Shown one piece after another: positions 43,002 to 51,833 of a stretch of 64,000 nucleotides of DNA (its first letter is position 1; every line of letters begins with the position of its first letter). The notes beneath the pieces are model-generated. The model saw only the letters and a list, made by a program, of their open reading frames with translations, was not told the DNA's origin and did not search any database. The DNA is from Hoeflea_A sp039025395. GTDB taxonomy: Bacteria; Pseudomonadota; Alphaproteobacteria; Rhizobiales; Rhizobiaceae. Location of the stretch: positions 1 to 64,000 of the forward strand of contig JBCCOK010000019.1 of assembly GCA_039025395.1 (NCBI GenBank), given 5' to 3'. The translations under genes and the position numbers were made by a program.

Positions 43002-44624
43002 TCAGACGCGGGGCGTAGGCATGTCTCCAGGATCGAGGCACAGCTCGATCAAAAACGGCCCCTTGCGGTTTTCCATCGCCAAAAGAGCCGCCTCCAGTGC
43101 CTCTTCGGAATCCGCCTTGTAACCCTCACCGCCGAGGGCATTGGCAACCTCGGCAAAGCCCGGCCAGTCCAGTACGGACTGGCTGGGGTCCATTTGGCGA
43201 TTGGTGAACTGAATATGTTCGGCACCGTAGGCGGAATCGTTGGCAACAATGACGATGCAATCCAGCCCGTTGCTTACTGCTGTATGAAACTCATTGATTG
43301 CGCCCATCATGAAGCCGCCGTCTCCACAAAACAACACCACGGTGCGCTCCGGCGACGCAAATGCCGCGCCTATCGCCTCCTGAAGGCCAAGTCCAATGCT
43401 TGTGAAGTTTGTTGTGGGCAAGAAACTGCGCGGATCGGGCACGGAAATCCGGCACCACGCTTCGAGCATGAAACGCCCGACATCCGTGACCAAAACGCGA
43501 TCATTGGGCAAGGCTTTATCCAGCCGCTCCAGCGTATGGGCATAATCCAGGTATCCAGGTTTCGCCTTGCTGGCGGTTAGCGGATAATGTGTCAGCGTTT
43601 CCGGTTCGAGTTCGGCAGTAAAACCGCTGGGCGCGATTTCCGCTTCGTCGAGCCAGTAGAGGATCTGCTGCGCTGCATGGCCTGCATCGGCGACAATGCC
43701 GGCGTCGGGATGCGATCCGACGCCTAGAGCCGTGGGTTCGACATCGATTTGAACAATCCGCTTGTCCTTGATCAGTCCGCCATGCCCGGTGGTGTAATCG
43801 CTCAGGCTGGAGCCGAAGCTTATGATGCAATCGGCAAGCCCCACGACCTCGTATGCAGCGGGCGATGAAAGAGTGCCGAGAATACCGATGTTGTAGGGAT
43901 GATCCCGGAACAGGTCTTTGCCCTTCAATGTTGTCGCCAAAGGCGCTTGTAGCCGATCGGCAAGTTCCACGATCTGTGTCTTTGCGGCCATCGCCCCTCC
44001 GCCAGCCAAAACCAACGGCCGGCGTGCTGAAGCCACGATGCCGACGGCGTCGTCAAGGCTTTTGCTCTGGGCAACGCCGCGCGTTTCGCTGAAAACATCC
44101 CTGACATGAACGGTGTGAGTCGTGGTCTGCCACATCAAATCGACCGGCATGTTGAGCACGACCGGCCTTTGCTCGCTGTGGGCACGGTAGAAGGCGCGCG
44201 CCACGTCCTCGGCTACAGTCTCCGGCGACCGCATCTGCTCGAAACCGGCGCCAGTTGTTTTTACAAGCTCGCGCTGGTCGAGGTTTTGGGGGTGACGCGG
44301 ATTTCCGACCGGCGTGTCGCCGGCAAGCAGCACGATCGGCGACCGGCCACGCGTGCCTTCGACCAGCGCGGTGATACAATTGGTCAAGGCAGGTCCGTGC
44401 GTTACCGTCGCCACACCCACCTTTCCCGAAACATGCGCATATCCCATGGCCATCAGGACACAGCTTGCCTCGTGGGCCGCGGATACGAATTTTCCCGAGA
44501 GCTCTTTGACGTAATGGTCCACCATGAACAAATTGGCGTCGCCCATCAGCCCGAAAAGGGTCTTGACGTCGTGGTCCTTGAGAGCACGGGCAATCGACTG
44601 AAAAACCGGGATTTCACTACTCAT
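43002..44624 (-). CDS. thiamine-diphosphate enzyme, acetolactate-synthase-like
   Basis: A 540-residue ThDP enzyme of the acetolactate synthase/benzoylformate decarboxylase superfamily. The N-terminal PYR domain has the catalytic Glu in AAHEASCVLMAMGYA; the middle domain is of the FAD/nucleotide-like type; the C-terminal PP domain has the ThDP motif GDGGFMMGAINEFHTAVSN and VANDSAYG. I start at ATG 44624 (MSSEIPVFQS). The specific reaction, decarboxylation or ligation of a 2-keto acid, cannot be read. It stands downstream of a degraded LysR fragment and the flavoprotein set, and may work in the same pathway. Confidence 0.88.
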   Translation of the reverse strand: MSSEIPVFQSIARALKDHDVKTLFGLMGDANLFMVDHYVKELSGKFVSAAHEASCVLMAMGYAHVSGKVGVATVTHGPALTNCITALVEGTRGRSPIVLLAGDTPVGNPRHPQNLDQRELVKTTGAGFEQMRSPETVAEDVARAFYRAHSEQRPVVLNMPVDLMWQTTTHTVHVRDVFSETRGVAQSKSLDDAVGIVASARRPLVLAGGGAMAAKTQIVELADRLQAPLATTLKGKDLFRDHPYNIGILGTLSSPAAYEVVGLADCIISFGSSLSDYTTGHGGLIKDKRIVQIDVEPTALGVGSHPDAGIVADAGHAAQQILYWLDEAEIAPSGFTAELEPETLTHYPLTASKAKPGYLDYAHTLERLDKALPNDRVLVTDVGRFMLEAWCRISVPDPRSFLPTTNFTSIGLGLQEAIGAAFASPERTVVLFCGDGGFMMGAINEFHTAVSNGLDCIVIVANDSAYGAEHIQFTNRQMDPSQSVLDWPGFAEVANALGGEGYKADSEEALEAALLAMENRKGPFLIELCLDPGDMPTPRV

Positions 44625-44690
44625 TTTCCGCGCCTGTATTGGGTTTGTGCCTGTTGGTGTCAAACGGGTTAAAACAATAAGTGTTGATGA

Positions 44691-45045
44691 TCAAGGCGCG
44701 AACAAAATGCGATGGATAATCGGTCACCAGCGCGTTTTTTTGCTGCCCTTGGCCGCGACGATCTTTCGTTTCAGCTCGTCGAGGCAGCGCTCGAAAGACT
44801 GAATGTCAGCGTTAATGTCGGAGCGGAGGTCCAACTGGCCCAAGCGGCGGCGGCCATGGTAAACACCGGGCTCAGCGTCGGCATCATTTCTGTGCTGACT
44901 GCGGTCGGTCCCCACGATGACGGCGTCGTCTTCCAACCAATCAAGCAACCAATGGTCAGTCCGGTTTGGCTGGTGACATCAGCGTTCCATGAGCCATCCG
45001 CACTGAGTACCGAGCTTGCAGAGGTCATCAGACTGAACATCGTCA
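44691..45045 (+). pseudogene. C-terminal remnant of a LysR-family regulator
   Basis: An open stretch on the plus strand that reads like the effector-domain end of a LysR regulator: AAAMVNTGLSVGIISVLTAV, DGVVFQPIKQ and WLVTSAFHEPSALSTELAEV. There is no helix-turn-helix; the frame is closed by TGA just before 44691. The annotated frame runs on to 45319 but after about 45045 it overlaps the flavoprotein gene and reads as noise. It is probably the leftover of a regulator for the flanking genes. It fills most of the 585-base gap 44625-45209. Confidence 0.5.
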
Positions 45046-45209
45046 ATCTGTTTTCTCCCTTTTCGACCAGGTCCGCCCGACACCCGTTTGCGGGCCGCCT
45101 TTGTCATATTGGCGCTCCGCTACAAACCTTTCTCATCGATTCTTCTCGGACTCCTCCGAACGAATTCCATCATCCAAGCCTGGGGTCAGATATCTGGTGC
45201 AAGTCAAGT

Positions 45210-46607
45210 TCAGCCTTCGACATCCTGTTGTGTCGGCACGGACACACTGCCGAGCTCGTTGAGGGTCACCGGCTTTATAGGCGGCCGGATACGGCTGTAG
45301 CCGGTTTCGGCCGGTGACCGCCCGTTCGCCGCGGCCAGAAGTTCGGTTACGGTCAAACCGCAATAGCGTCCCTGACAGGGCCCCATTCCGGCTCGGCCAA
45401 AGGCCTTTGCCTGGTTCGGGCCGAGACAGCCAAGTTTTGCAAATCGCCTTATATCACCAGCCGTGACCTCCTCGCATCGACATACAATGGTCTCGTCGGA
45501 CGGATACAGCGCGCCCTTATAGGGCGGATAAGCCAAGTCGATGAACGGCCGAGCTGCCAATTCGGCCCGCAATCTGCAGCGCCGAGATTTCGCCTTCTCG
45601 TTTCGTTGCGCTGCCGCCAACGCACCAAGGTCGCACGCGATTTCAAGAGCCGACAGCTCACCCGCAATCGCTGCGGCATCGGCGCCGCCAATACCGGCCC
45701 CATCTCCGGCGATGAACACCTCTTTGAGCTGCGTTCGACCCCATTCGTCCGTCTTTGGCACAAAGGCGCGTTGCCTTGCATGCCATTGATGCGGAACGCC
45801 GATGGAGCGCGCTGATTGCGTGTTGGGAACCACACCATGGTGCAGCAATATCGTCTCGCACTCCAAACGGTGCGTCTGACCTTTGGATGTGAAGCAAAGG
45901 GCATGAGCCCTTTCCGCTCCGTCGACGGTGATCGAAGATGCGCCGGTATAGCGTTTCACGCCGGCCCTTCGCAGTTCCGCCAAAAGACCGAGCCCCTTGG
46001 CAAGGTAGCGCCAACCGCGAACCGCACCCGGCCCCTGGCGCAGGGCAGCGAACCGATCCACCATCGACTGGGTCTCCACCATCGCCATCGGAGGTGAACC
46101 GGCGCGGCACATCTGCGCAGCCAGCAAGTAAAGGAGTGGCCCACAACCTGCGAGAACAGCGTTCTCGAAAACCATTGCGGACCGTTTGAGGAGAATCTGG
46201 GCGGCGCCTGCAGTCATGACACCGGGTAATGTCCATCCGGGTACCGGCATTGGTCGTTCCAGTGCCCCGGTGGCCAAAAGCAACCTCTTGCCTGTAACCA
46301 GCGAGGCCGAACCATCTACCGAAAACGCCACCTTAGCAGGTTCCTCGACATACCAGACGATGGCGCTGGATATGTGCCTGATATTGGGGTGTTGCAGAGC
46401 TTCAACCAGCTCAAGGCCCTTCTTGAAGTCGGTCCCGAGAATGTCACCGCGTATCCGCGCCGCCATCTCGACATCACGATAAATCTGGCCGCCGGCCCGC
46501 TTTTGTTCGTCCAGCAGTGCTACAGACAATCCTGCATCTGCAGCGGTGCGAGCGGCAGACATACCGGCGGGGCCCGATCCAACAACGACAAGATCGGTCT
46601 CAGTCAT
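45210..46607 (-). CDS. FAD/NAD(P)-binding subunit, HcnB/opine-oxidase-A type
   Basis: A 465-residue flavoprotein of the HcnB/OoxA/LhpF-like family. The FAD loop is VVVGSGPAGMSAARTA, the second nucleotide loop follows in the middle, and GDGAGIGGADAAAIAGELS is typical. The C-terminal quarter carries an extra cluster region: CRCEEV, CLGPNQAKAF and GPCQGRYC. These enzymes work as heterotrimers that oxidise glycine, opines or D-hydroxyproline and feed electrons to the membrane. It overlaps the small [2Fe-2S] gene by eight bases. Confidence 0.9.
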   Translation of the reverse strand: MTETDLVVVGSGPAGMSAARTAADAGLSVALLDEQKRAGGQIYRDVEMAARIRGDILGTDFKKGLELVEALQHPNIRHISSAIVWYVEEPAKVAFSVDGSASLVTGKRLLLATGALERPMPVPGWTLPGVMTAGAAQILLKRSAMVFENAVLAGCGPLLYLLAAQMCRAGSPPMAMVETQSMVDRFAALRQGPGAVRGWRYLAKGLGLLAELRRAGVKRYTGASSITVDGAERAHALCFTSKGQTHRLECETILLHHGVVPNTQSARSIGVPHQWHARQRAFVPKTDEWGRTQLKEVFIAGDGAGIGGADAAAIAGELSALEIACDLGALAAAQRNEKAKSRRCRLRAELAARPFIDLAYPPYKGALYPSDETIVCRCEEVTAGDIRRFAKLGCLGPNQAKAFGRAGMGPCQGRYCGLTVTELLAAANGRSPAETGYSRIRPPIKPVTLNELGSVSVPTQQDVEG

Positions 46608-46890
46608 TGTCCGCCACCCGGGAACCGGCGGGCCGGGAAACGGTCATCCCCGGCCTGACCTCAATCATGCATGCCTGGCGAACAGATCCATCGATTTCCA
46701 CCAGACAATCGAAGCAGGCGCCCATCATGCAATAGGGATTGCGCGGCGCACCGGATACGGGTGTCTGACGGAAAGGGATAATGCCGGCCGCAAGAAGTTC
46801 GGCGGCAAGGTTCCCGCCGTCGCAAAGGTTCAGTTCCTTTCCGGCGAAGCGAACGGATACACGGGGGCCCGGCTCATGCAGCCGACGCAT
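46600..46890 (-). CDS. [2Fe-2S] small subunit, HcnA/OoxA-partner type
   Basis: A 96-residue ferredoxin-like subunit. The cluster ligands are C54, C59, C62 and C74 (YCMMGACFDC and RQACM), which is the sarcosine-oxidase/HcnA-like arrangement. I start at ATG 46890, which overlaps the third subunit's 3' end by 17 bases; the longer frame to 46983 reads through that gene. It would link the two flavin subunits of the heterotrimer. Confidence 0.87.
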   Translation of the reverse strand: MRRLHEPGPRVSVRFAGKELNLCDGGNLAAELLAAGIIPFRQTPVSGAPRNPYCMMGACFDCLVEIDGSVRQACMIEVRPGMTVSRPAGSRVADND

Positions 46891-47983
46891 CGTTGAACCG
46901 GTCTTCACCGAATACCTCCAGATCGGGTGCTGTTGTGTTTCCTTCCAGCCAGTCAGGCAGAAGCAGCGCATGGCCTGCCGCAAGCGTGACTCCGCTGTGG
47001 CAGGTCACAAGGTAGGCGCCCGGCATCGTTTTGCTTTGCTGATAGATCGGGAACCCGTCCGGGGTCAGGACGCGCAAGGCGCTCCAACTGCGTACAAGTT
47101 GCGCCCTGCCGAGGATCGGATAGGCGGCGATTGCCGCTCCTGCGAGACCGGCTATACCTTCAATGGTCACACGGTCGTCGTAGCCGACCTCCTCGTTTGT
47201 CGCCCCGATCTGCACACCCCCCTCGTCCACCTGGCGGGCAATCAGAGACGGCCTGTTGATGAACTCCGGGAGTTTCTCGGTAATGAGCACTTGCCCGCGT
47301 TGCGGACGGATGGGGGCCTTGAAGCCCATTTGCGGGCCAAGACCCACGGCTCCTAACCCGGCCGACAGTACTGTCTTTGCGGCGTTCACCTTCGTTCCGT
47401 CATCGCATAGTATCTCGAAATCTCCATTCAAACTAACCGTCCGAACGTTTTTTCCGTTTAAAACCTGGCCGCCGCGACGCCGCACGTCATCGGCAAGCGC
47501 CCTGAGCAACTTCAGCGGATTGGCATGCCCATCCTGATGATGGAGGATTGCGCCGAATATCTTGGGTCCGATTTCAGGCTCTTCTTTGCGCAACTCGTTG
47601 TGTCCGAGCACTTCGAAAGGGTAGTTTCCACCCAATTCGGTTTTCAGAATTTCATATTTCTCGACCGTGGAGGCCAGTGTTTCCTCTGAAAAGTGAAAGT
47701 CATAGCCGCCCTTTTGTTCGAGAGCGATATCCTGGCCGGTATCGGCTTGAAGTTCGTCCGAAAAGGCGCGCCACTTCGCCACCGATTGTTGTGACCAGCG
47801 CGCGTATTCCGGCAAACGGAGGCCCTTGGACTGCACCCAAACCAGCCCGAAATTTCCGCGGCTTGCGCGAAAGCTGCCGTCATCGCCGTCGATGACGATC
47901 ACCTTACGCCCGCGCCTCAGCAGGCCCCAGGCTACGGCCAAGCCAACAACACCTCCACCGATGACAGCGTAATCTGATTGCAT
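46874..47983 (-). CDS. FAD-dependent oxidoreductase, HcnC/OoxB/DAO type
   Basis: A 369-residue DAO-fold oxidase subunit. It opens with AVIGGGVVGLAVAWGLL and has the substrate-domain GNFGLVWVQSKG and the C-terminal YLVTCHSGVTLAAGHALLL. In the family this subunit binds the amine or imino-acid substrate. With the two genes after it, overlapped at both junctions, it forms an operon for an OoxAB/HcnABC/LhpBEF-like dehydrogenase. The neighbouring enolase-superfamily racemase and TRAP importer suggest an imported amino or imino acid whose D-form is oxidised (inference). Confidence 0.9.
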   Translation of the reverse strand: MQSDYAVIGGGVVGLAVAWGLLRRGRKVIVIDGDDGSFRASRGNFGLVWVQSKGLRLPEYARWSQQSVAKWRAFSDELQADTGQDIALEQKGGYDFHFSEETLASTVEKYEILKTELGGNYPFEVLGHNELRKEEPEIGPKIFGAILHHQDGHANPLKLLRALADDVRRRGGQVLNGKNVRTVSLNGDFEILCDDGTKVNAAKTVLSAGLGAVGLGPQMGFKAPIRPQRGQVLITEKLPEFINRPSLIARQVDEGGVQIGATNEEVGYDDRVTIEGIAGLAGAAIAAYPILGRAQLVRSWSALRVLTPDGFPIYQQSKTMPGAYLVTCHSGVTLAAGHALLLPDWLEGNTTAPDLEVFGEDRFNDASAA

Positions 47984-48211
47984 GACCTGTCCGCATTAGC
48001 CAGTCGGACAGCGTTTTTTTTCACGCTGCCCGACCTTTGCAGATGCCATTCATCGAACAGCAGTTCGACGGCATCTGCTCGCGCCAATCTAGTCTGACGG
48101 AGGCTTACGCTTTAGAGCCTCATCCAGTTTCGCCTTCACTGCCTCGTTTTACCGGGACCGGCAAGGAAATGCACAGACCCGTCCATAGCCGCATGCTCGT
48201 CGATCCGGACC

Positions 48212-49243
48212 CTACATCAGGCCTGCCTTTTGGCGCATCACATCCATGATGTCCTTGCCGATTACATCATCCATCACCGGCCAAACCTGCTGACGGGCGA
48301 GTGTGGCAATGGTCTCCAGTTGTTCATCGGTCGGCACGATGACCGTGATACCGGCTTCAGACATCAGATCCATGTATTTCTTATCTTCTCCCCGGGCCAT
48401 ATCAAGACTCGCAGAGGCGTGCGACTCAACGGCATCGCGGATCATCATCTGATCTTCTTCGGAAAGGCCGTCAAACACTTGGCTGTTTGCAAATACGAAG
48501 GCATTCTGGAAGTGTGTGTTGAACTGCACCCAGCAATCCGTCACATCGCGATGGGTCGTCCATGTGTTGAAGGGCTGACCACCAACCTGCGCGTCGACAA
48601 GGCCGGTCTGCAAGGCAAGGTAGAGTTCGCCCCATGGAACGGGTGTCGGTTCATAACCCAGAGCGCCAACCATTTTTTCCCAGGCTTGGTTGCCGGGCGG
48701 GAAACGCATCTTCACGCCGCTATGGGAAGCAGTGTCAAACACATCTTCGGGACATTTGCGGAAACCGCCGCCACCGAAGCCCTCTGCAACCACTGCCAGA
48801 GCCGTCATTTCGTTTTCAGCCATCATGTCGCGCATCATTGTGAAAAGATAGGGATCATCACCAAAATAGGCGTTTTCCACTTCGGTGAAATTCATCACCG
48901 CATAGGGCAGTACACGGATCTGTAGACGCGGATCATAGGAGGGGGAAACCGGCTGGGTGGCAAAATCGACGACACCGCGCAGAACCTGCTCGTTTACCTC
49001 GATCCAGTCGCCGAGTTGCCCGGCAGGGAAAAGTTGAAACGTGATGCGGCCATCCGATTTTTCTTCGATTTCCGCAACGATTGCCTTGGTCGTTTTGTCG
49101 GCAATGGAATCCACCGGGCTGCTATGAGACCATTTGAATGTATGCTCTTGAGCGCTTGCTATTCCTGCACTTGCCAGGATGCCGGAAAACAGAACTGCGG
49201 ATGCAATGGTGTTCATGCTGCTCTTCGACCCGAAAAAACCCAT
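48212..49243 (-). CDS. TRAP transporter periplasmic binding protein (DctP family)
   Basis: A 343-residue DctP protein. A signal peptide covers residues about 1-31 (IASAQE). The mature start is HTFKWSHSSPVDS; the carboxylate-binding Arg is in GVKMRFPPGNQAWE and the ligand loop in PVPWGELYLALQTGLVDAQ. It captures a carboxylate-bearing ligand for sodium-driven uptake. Its membrane partners are not adjacent: a LysR gene and an enolase-superfamily gene lie between it and the DctQ/DctM pair at 51.8-53.7 kb, with different orientation for the LysR gene. The 228-base gap 47984-48211 shows nothing. Confidence 0.9.
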   Translation of the reverse strand: MGFFGSKSSMNTIASAVLFSGILASAGIASAQEHTFKWSHSSPVDSIADKTTKAIVAEIEEKSDGRITFQLFPAGQLGDWIEVNEQVLRGVVDFATQPVSPSYDPRLQIRVLPYAVMNFTEVENAYFGDDPYLFTMMRDMMAENEMTALAVVAEGFGGGGFRKCPEDVFDTASHSGVKMRFPPGNQAWEKMVGALGYEPTPVPWGELYLALQTGLVDAQVGGQPFNTWTTHRDVTDCWVQFNTHFQNAFVFANSQVFDGLSEEDQMMIRDAVESHASASLDMARGEDKKYMDLMSEAGITVIVPTDEQLETIATLARQQVWPVMDDVIGKDIMDVMRQKAGLM

Positions 49244-49385
49244 GACAACCTCCTTTACGTCTATATCTGTCCAGATGGTGCTTCGAAAACCTCACCCAAA
49301 AGGCCTGGCCATCGCCTCGCTCTAGACAACAATATCAAGCATCTGAACATAAAAGGCCAAATTGAAAATTTCGCTGATTACATAG

Positions 49386-49638
49386 ATTTTGCTTATAAGA
49401 TTCTTCTGCCTGCCCAGGCTCCACAAGCGTTTCTATCAGCAGATTAAGGTTATAGCGGCTTGCAACAATCACACCGCACCGGTTGCGATGTTCGGATATG
49501 CGCGACATGGGTGACCCCCATTTGCCGCGGGACAAAACAATCCGCCACCATGTTCATGATCGGGCTGTGACAGGCAAAGAGGCTACAAAATATACAGAAT
49601 ATTTCTGCTTATTGAGAATAATCAAAATTTTGCTTATA
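49386..49638. promoter_or_regulatory. repeated TTTTGCTTATA motif upstream of LysR
   Basis: In the 403-base gene-free gap 49244-49646, ATTTTGCTTATA occurs at 49386-49397 and 49627-49638, with a weaker copy ATTTCTGCTTATT at 49601-49613. The gap is AT-rich and shared by the DctP gene and the divergent LysR gene, so these are candidate LysR sites. Confidence 0.4.
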
Positions 49639-49646
49639 GATTTTCG

Positions 49647-50570
49647 ATGAGAACAAATCTTTCGATCCGTCAACTTCAAACCTTTGCCGAAGTCATGCGT
49701 TCGGGTTCGATCTCCGCAGCGGCGCGCAGCCTTGGCCGAACGCAACCGGCAGTGAGTTCGACGATCGCCTCGCTTGAGCAAGAAATCGGCTTTTCGCTGT
49801 TCGAACGGGAGCGCAAACGCCTCGTTGCGAAACCTGAAGCACACTATTTTCTTGAAGAAGCAGAGGTGGTCCTTACACGCCTGACCAAAGCAAGCCGAAC
49901 CATCCGGGAAGTCGCCGATCTGCAGAAAGGAAGGTTGAGAATTGCGTGCAGTCCCGCGGCCTCAACCTATTTCATGCCGCACGCCTTGGCTGAGTTCCTG
50001 GTTGACAAGCCAAAGGTTCAGATTTCGCTCATGATGCGGTCCTCCTCCGTGGTGACGGATTGGATCGCATCGCAGCAGTACGATGTTGGTTTTGGAGAAT
50101 CGTCTCAAGAACGTAGCACAATCAATGCGCAACGTTTCTCCTTTCCGTGCCTATGCGCGATCCCCAAGAAAGGTAAGCTCGCGTCAAAATCCGTTATTGT
50201 GCCGACCGATCTTGCGGCTGTGCCGCTGGCGATCGTTCACCAGCAGAACGTTCTCGGGCCAAAAACGCGCAAGGTGTTCAAGGACGCTGACGTCAGGCTC
50301 AATCATCGTTTCGAATTCGAGTCGATTTTGCCAGCGCTTCAGTTGGTCTCCGAAGGTCTGTGCTATCTGATTTGCGACAGTTTTTCGGCTTTAAGCCACC
50401 AGAACCAATTCAAGAAGACCAGCGGCATCGTGTTCAGGCCGTTTAAACCCATGATCTATCTCGATATGTCATTGATGTCGCCGGCCAATCGGCCAAAGTC
50501 GCAACTCGCCGAGGCGTTTCTGGCATCTTTGAACAAGAAGCTTAAAGCCTATGCCGAGTATCGCGGATAA
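49647..50570 (+). CDS. LysR-family transcriptional regulator
   Basis: A 307-residue LysR protein. The helix-turn-helix is RQLQTFAEVMRSGSISAAA then RSLGRTQPAVSSTIASLEQE, followed by FSLFERERKRLVAKP. The effector domain (RIACSPAASTYFMPHALAEF) follows. It is transcribed away from the TRAP binding protein gene and toward the enolase-superfamily gene, so it probably controls both. It is the intact regulator of the region, unlike the fragment at 44.7 kb. The closest ATG to the helix is used. Confidence 0.93.
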   Translation: MRTNLSIRQLQTFAEVMRSGSISAAARSLGRTQPAVSSTIASLEQEIGFSLFERERKRLVAKPEAHYFLEEAEVVLTRLTKASRTIREVADLQKGRLRIACSPAASTYFMPHALAEFLVDKPKVQISLMMRSSSVVTDWIASQQYDVGFGESSQERSTINAQRFSFPCLCAIPKKGKLASKSVIVPTDLAAVPLAIVHQQNVLGPKTRKVFKDADVRLNHRFEFESILPALQLVSEGLCYLICDSFSALSHQNQFKKTSGIVFRPFKPMIYLDMSLMSPANRPKSQLAEAFLASLNKKLKAYAEYRG

Positions 50571-50677
50571 AACGGATTGTAGACCTTTGGAGCTACAATG
50601 GCAGATCAGGAACCATGCGCGTTGAAGGACCACGCGCGGCGTTGAACAACCAATGCGCTCTTGCCTCCAAACGATCG

Positions 50678-51793
50678 CTAAACTGCATATTGTGAGAGCT
50701 TGGCTTCGTCGAGTTCGATACCGAGACCCGGTCGGTCGGTCACCTTGATGGTTGGACCAACGATTTCAAGGCTCCCCTGCTTCAGGATGTCATCCTGAAG
50801 CCTCTGCGTCGACATCAACGCCGATGTGTAAGGAATGACGCTCGGGGTCGAGGCAGCAAAATGCAAGCTCGCAGCGACACTTCCCCCCGTTTCAACCATG
50901 CTGTTCACAAAGATCGGAATATTGGCCGCCTCCATAATGGCAGCAATTTTTTTGGCTTTGAGGAAACCTTCGCTTTTCTGAAGCTTGACGCTGACGATAT
51001 CGACGGCACCGCGTTTCACGAGCGCCATTGCATCATGCATCGAACACAGGCTCTCATCGGCTGAAATCATAGCGCCGGCTGATTCCCGCACCCTGACGAG
51101 ACCATCGATATCCCAGCGCGGAACCGGCTGTTCAACCCAGGCGACATAAAACGGTTCCATCATTCGAATGCACTGAATGGCCACCTGCGGGCTCCAGCCC
51201 TGATTGGCATCAGGGATGATAATGCACTGTTCGCCGACTGCTTCACGCACGGCCGCCACCCGTTCCACTTCGACATTGGGCTCGTTGTGACCGACTTTGA
51301 CCATCACCGAGCGATAGCCCTGTTTGACGGCTTCGGTTGCTTCGCTGACATTGGTTTCCACATCGCCGCCCATGAGCGGCCACAACAAGGGAAACGTGTC
51401 GCGCACCGCGCCGCCCATCAGTTGGTAAGCCGGCACACCGAAATGCTTTCCAAGCAGGTCGAACAGAGCAATGCCCACGGCAGCTTTGGCAAAAGAATTG
51501 ACGCGGATCACCTCATCCATCCGCTGGTGGATCATCTCCACCGCCAGCGGGTTCATGCCCTTTATCGCTGGTGCAAGTATTTCCCGAAGCGTGCTCGTTA
51601 CAGATTGCTGTGTTTCCTCCGAGAAGATCGGCGACGGCGATGTATCCCCAATGCCGTAAAGACCGTTATCCGCATGCAGCTTGATAACCACCGAATTCGC
51701 GGCGCTCATCGTGCCGCTCGAAACCACATAGGGCATAATTGTTGGAACACTGACGGGGAAAATTTCGACCTCGGTAATTTTCAACTTCGGCAC
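50678..51793 (-). CDS. mandelate racemase/muconate cycloisomerase-type enzyme
   Basis: A 371-residue enolase-superfamily enzyme of the MLE subgroup. The capping domain precedes a barrel whose metal ligands are in IPDANQGW, WVEQPVP and ISADESL. The catalytic lysines are in the VMVKVG strand (first Lys of K-x-K replaced by Met, second kept) and in SVKLQKSEG. Members are racemases, epimerases or lactonising enzymes; the nearby DAO-type subunit makes an amino-acid or betaine racemase plausible (inference). It lies 40 bases downstream of the TRAP large subunit gene on the same strand. Confidence 0.88.
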   Translation of the reverse strand: MPKLKITEVEIFPVSVPTIMPYVVSSGTMSAANSVVIKLHADNGLYGIGDTSPSPIFSEETQQSVTSTLREILAPAIKGMNPLAVEMIHQRMDEVIRVNSFAKAAVGIALFDLLGKHFGVPAYQLMGGAVRDTFPLLWPLMGGDVETNVSEATEAVKQGYRSVMVKVGHNEPNVEVERVAAVREAVGEQCIIIPDANQGWSPQVAIQCIRMMEPFYVAWVEQPVPRWDIDGLVRVRESAGAMISADESLCSMHDAMALVKRGAVDIVSVKLQKSEGFLKAKKIAAIMEAANIPIFVNSMVETGGSVAASLHFAASTPSVIPYTSALMSTQRLQDDILKQGSLEIVGPTIKVTDRPGLGIELDEAKLSQYAV

Positions 51794-51833
51794 TCCTTCT
51801 CGTTTGCTTTCGCCATAAGAATTGTCGCGTCAA

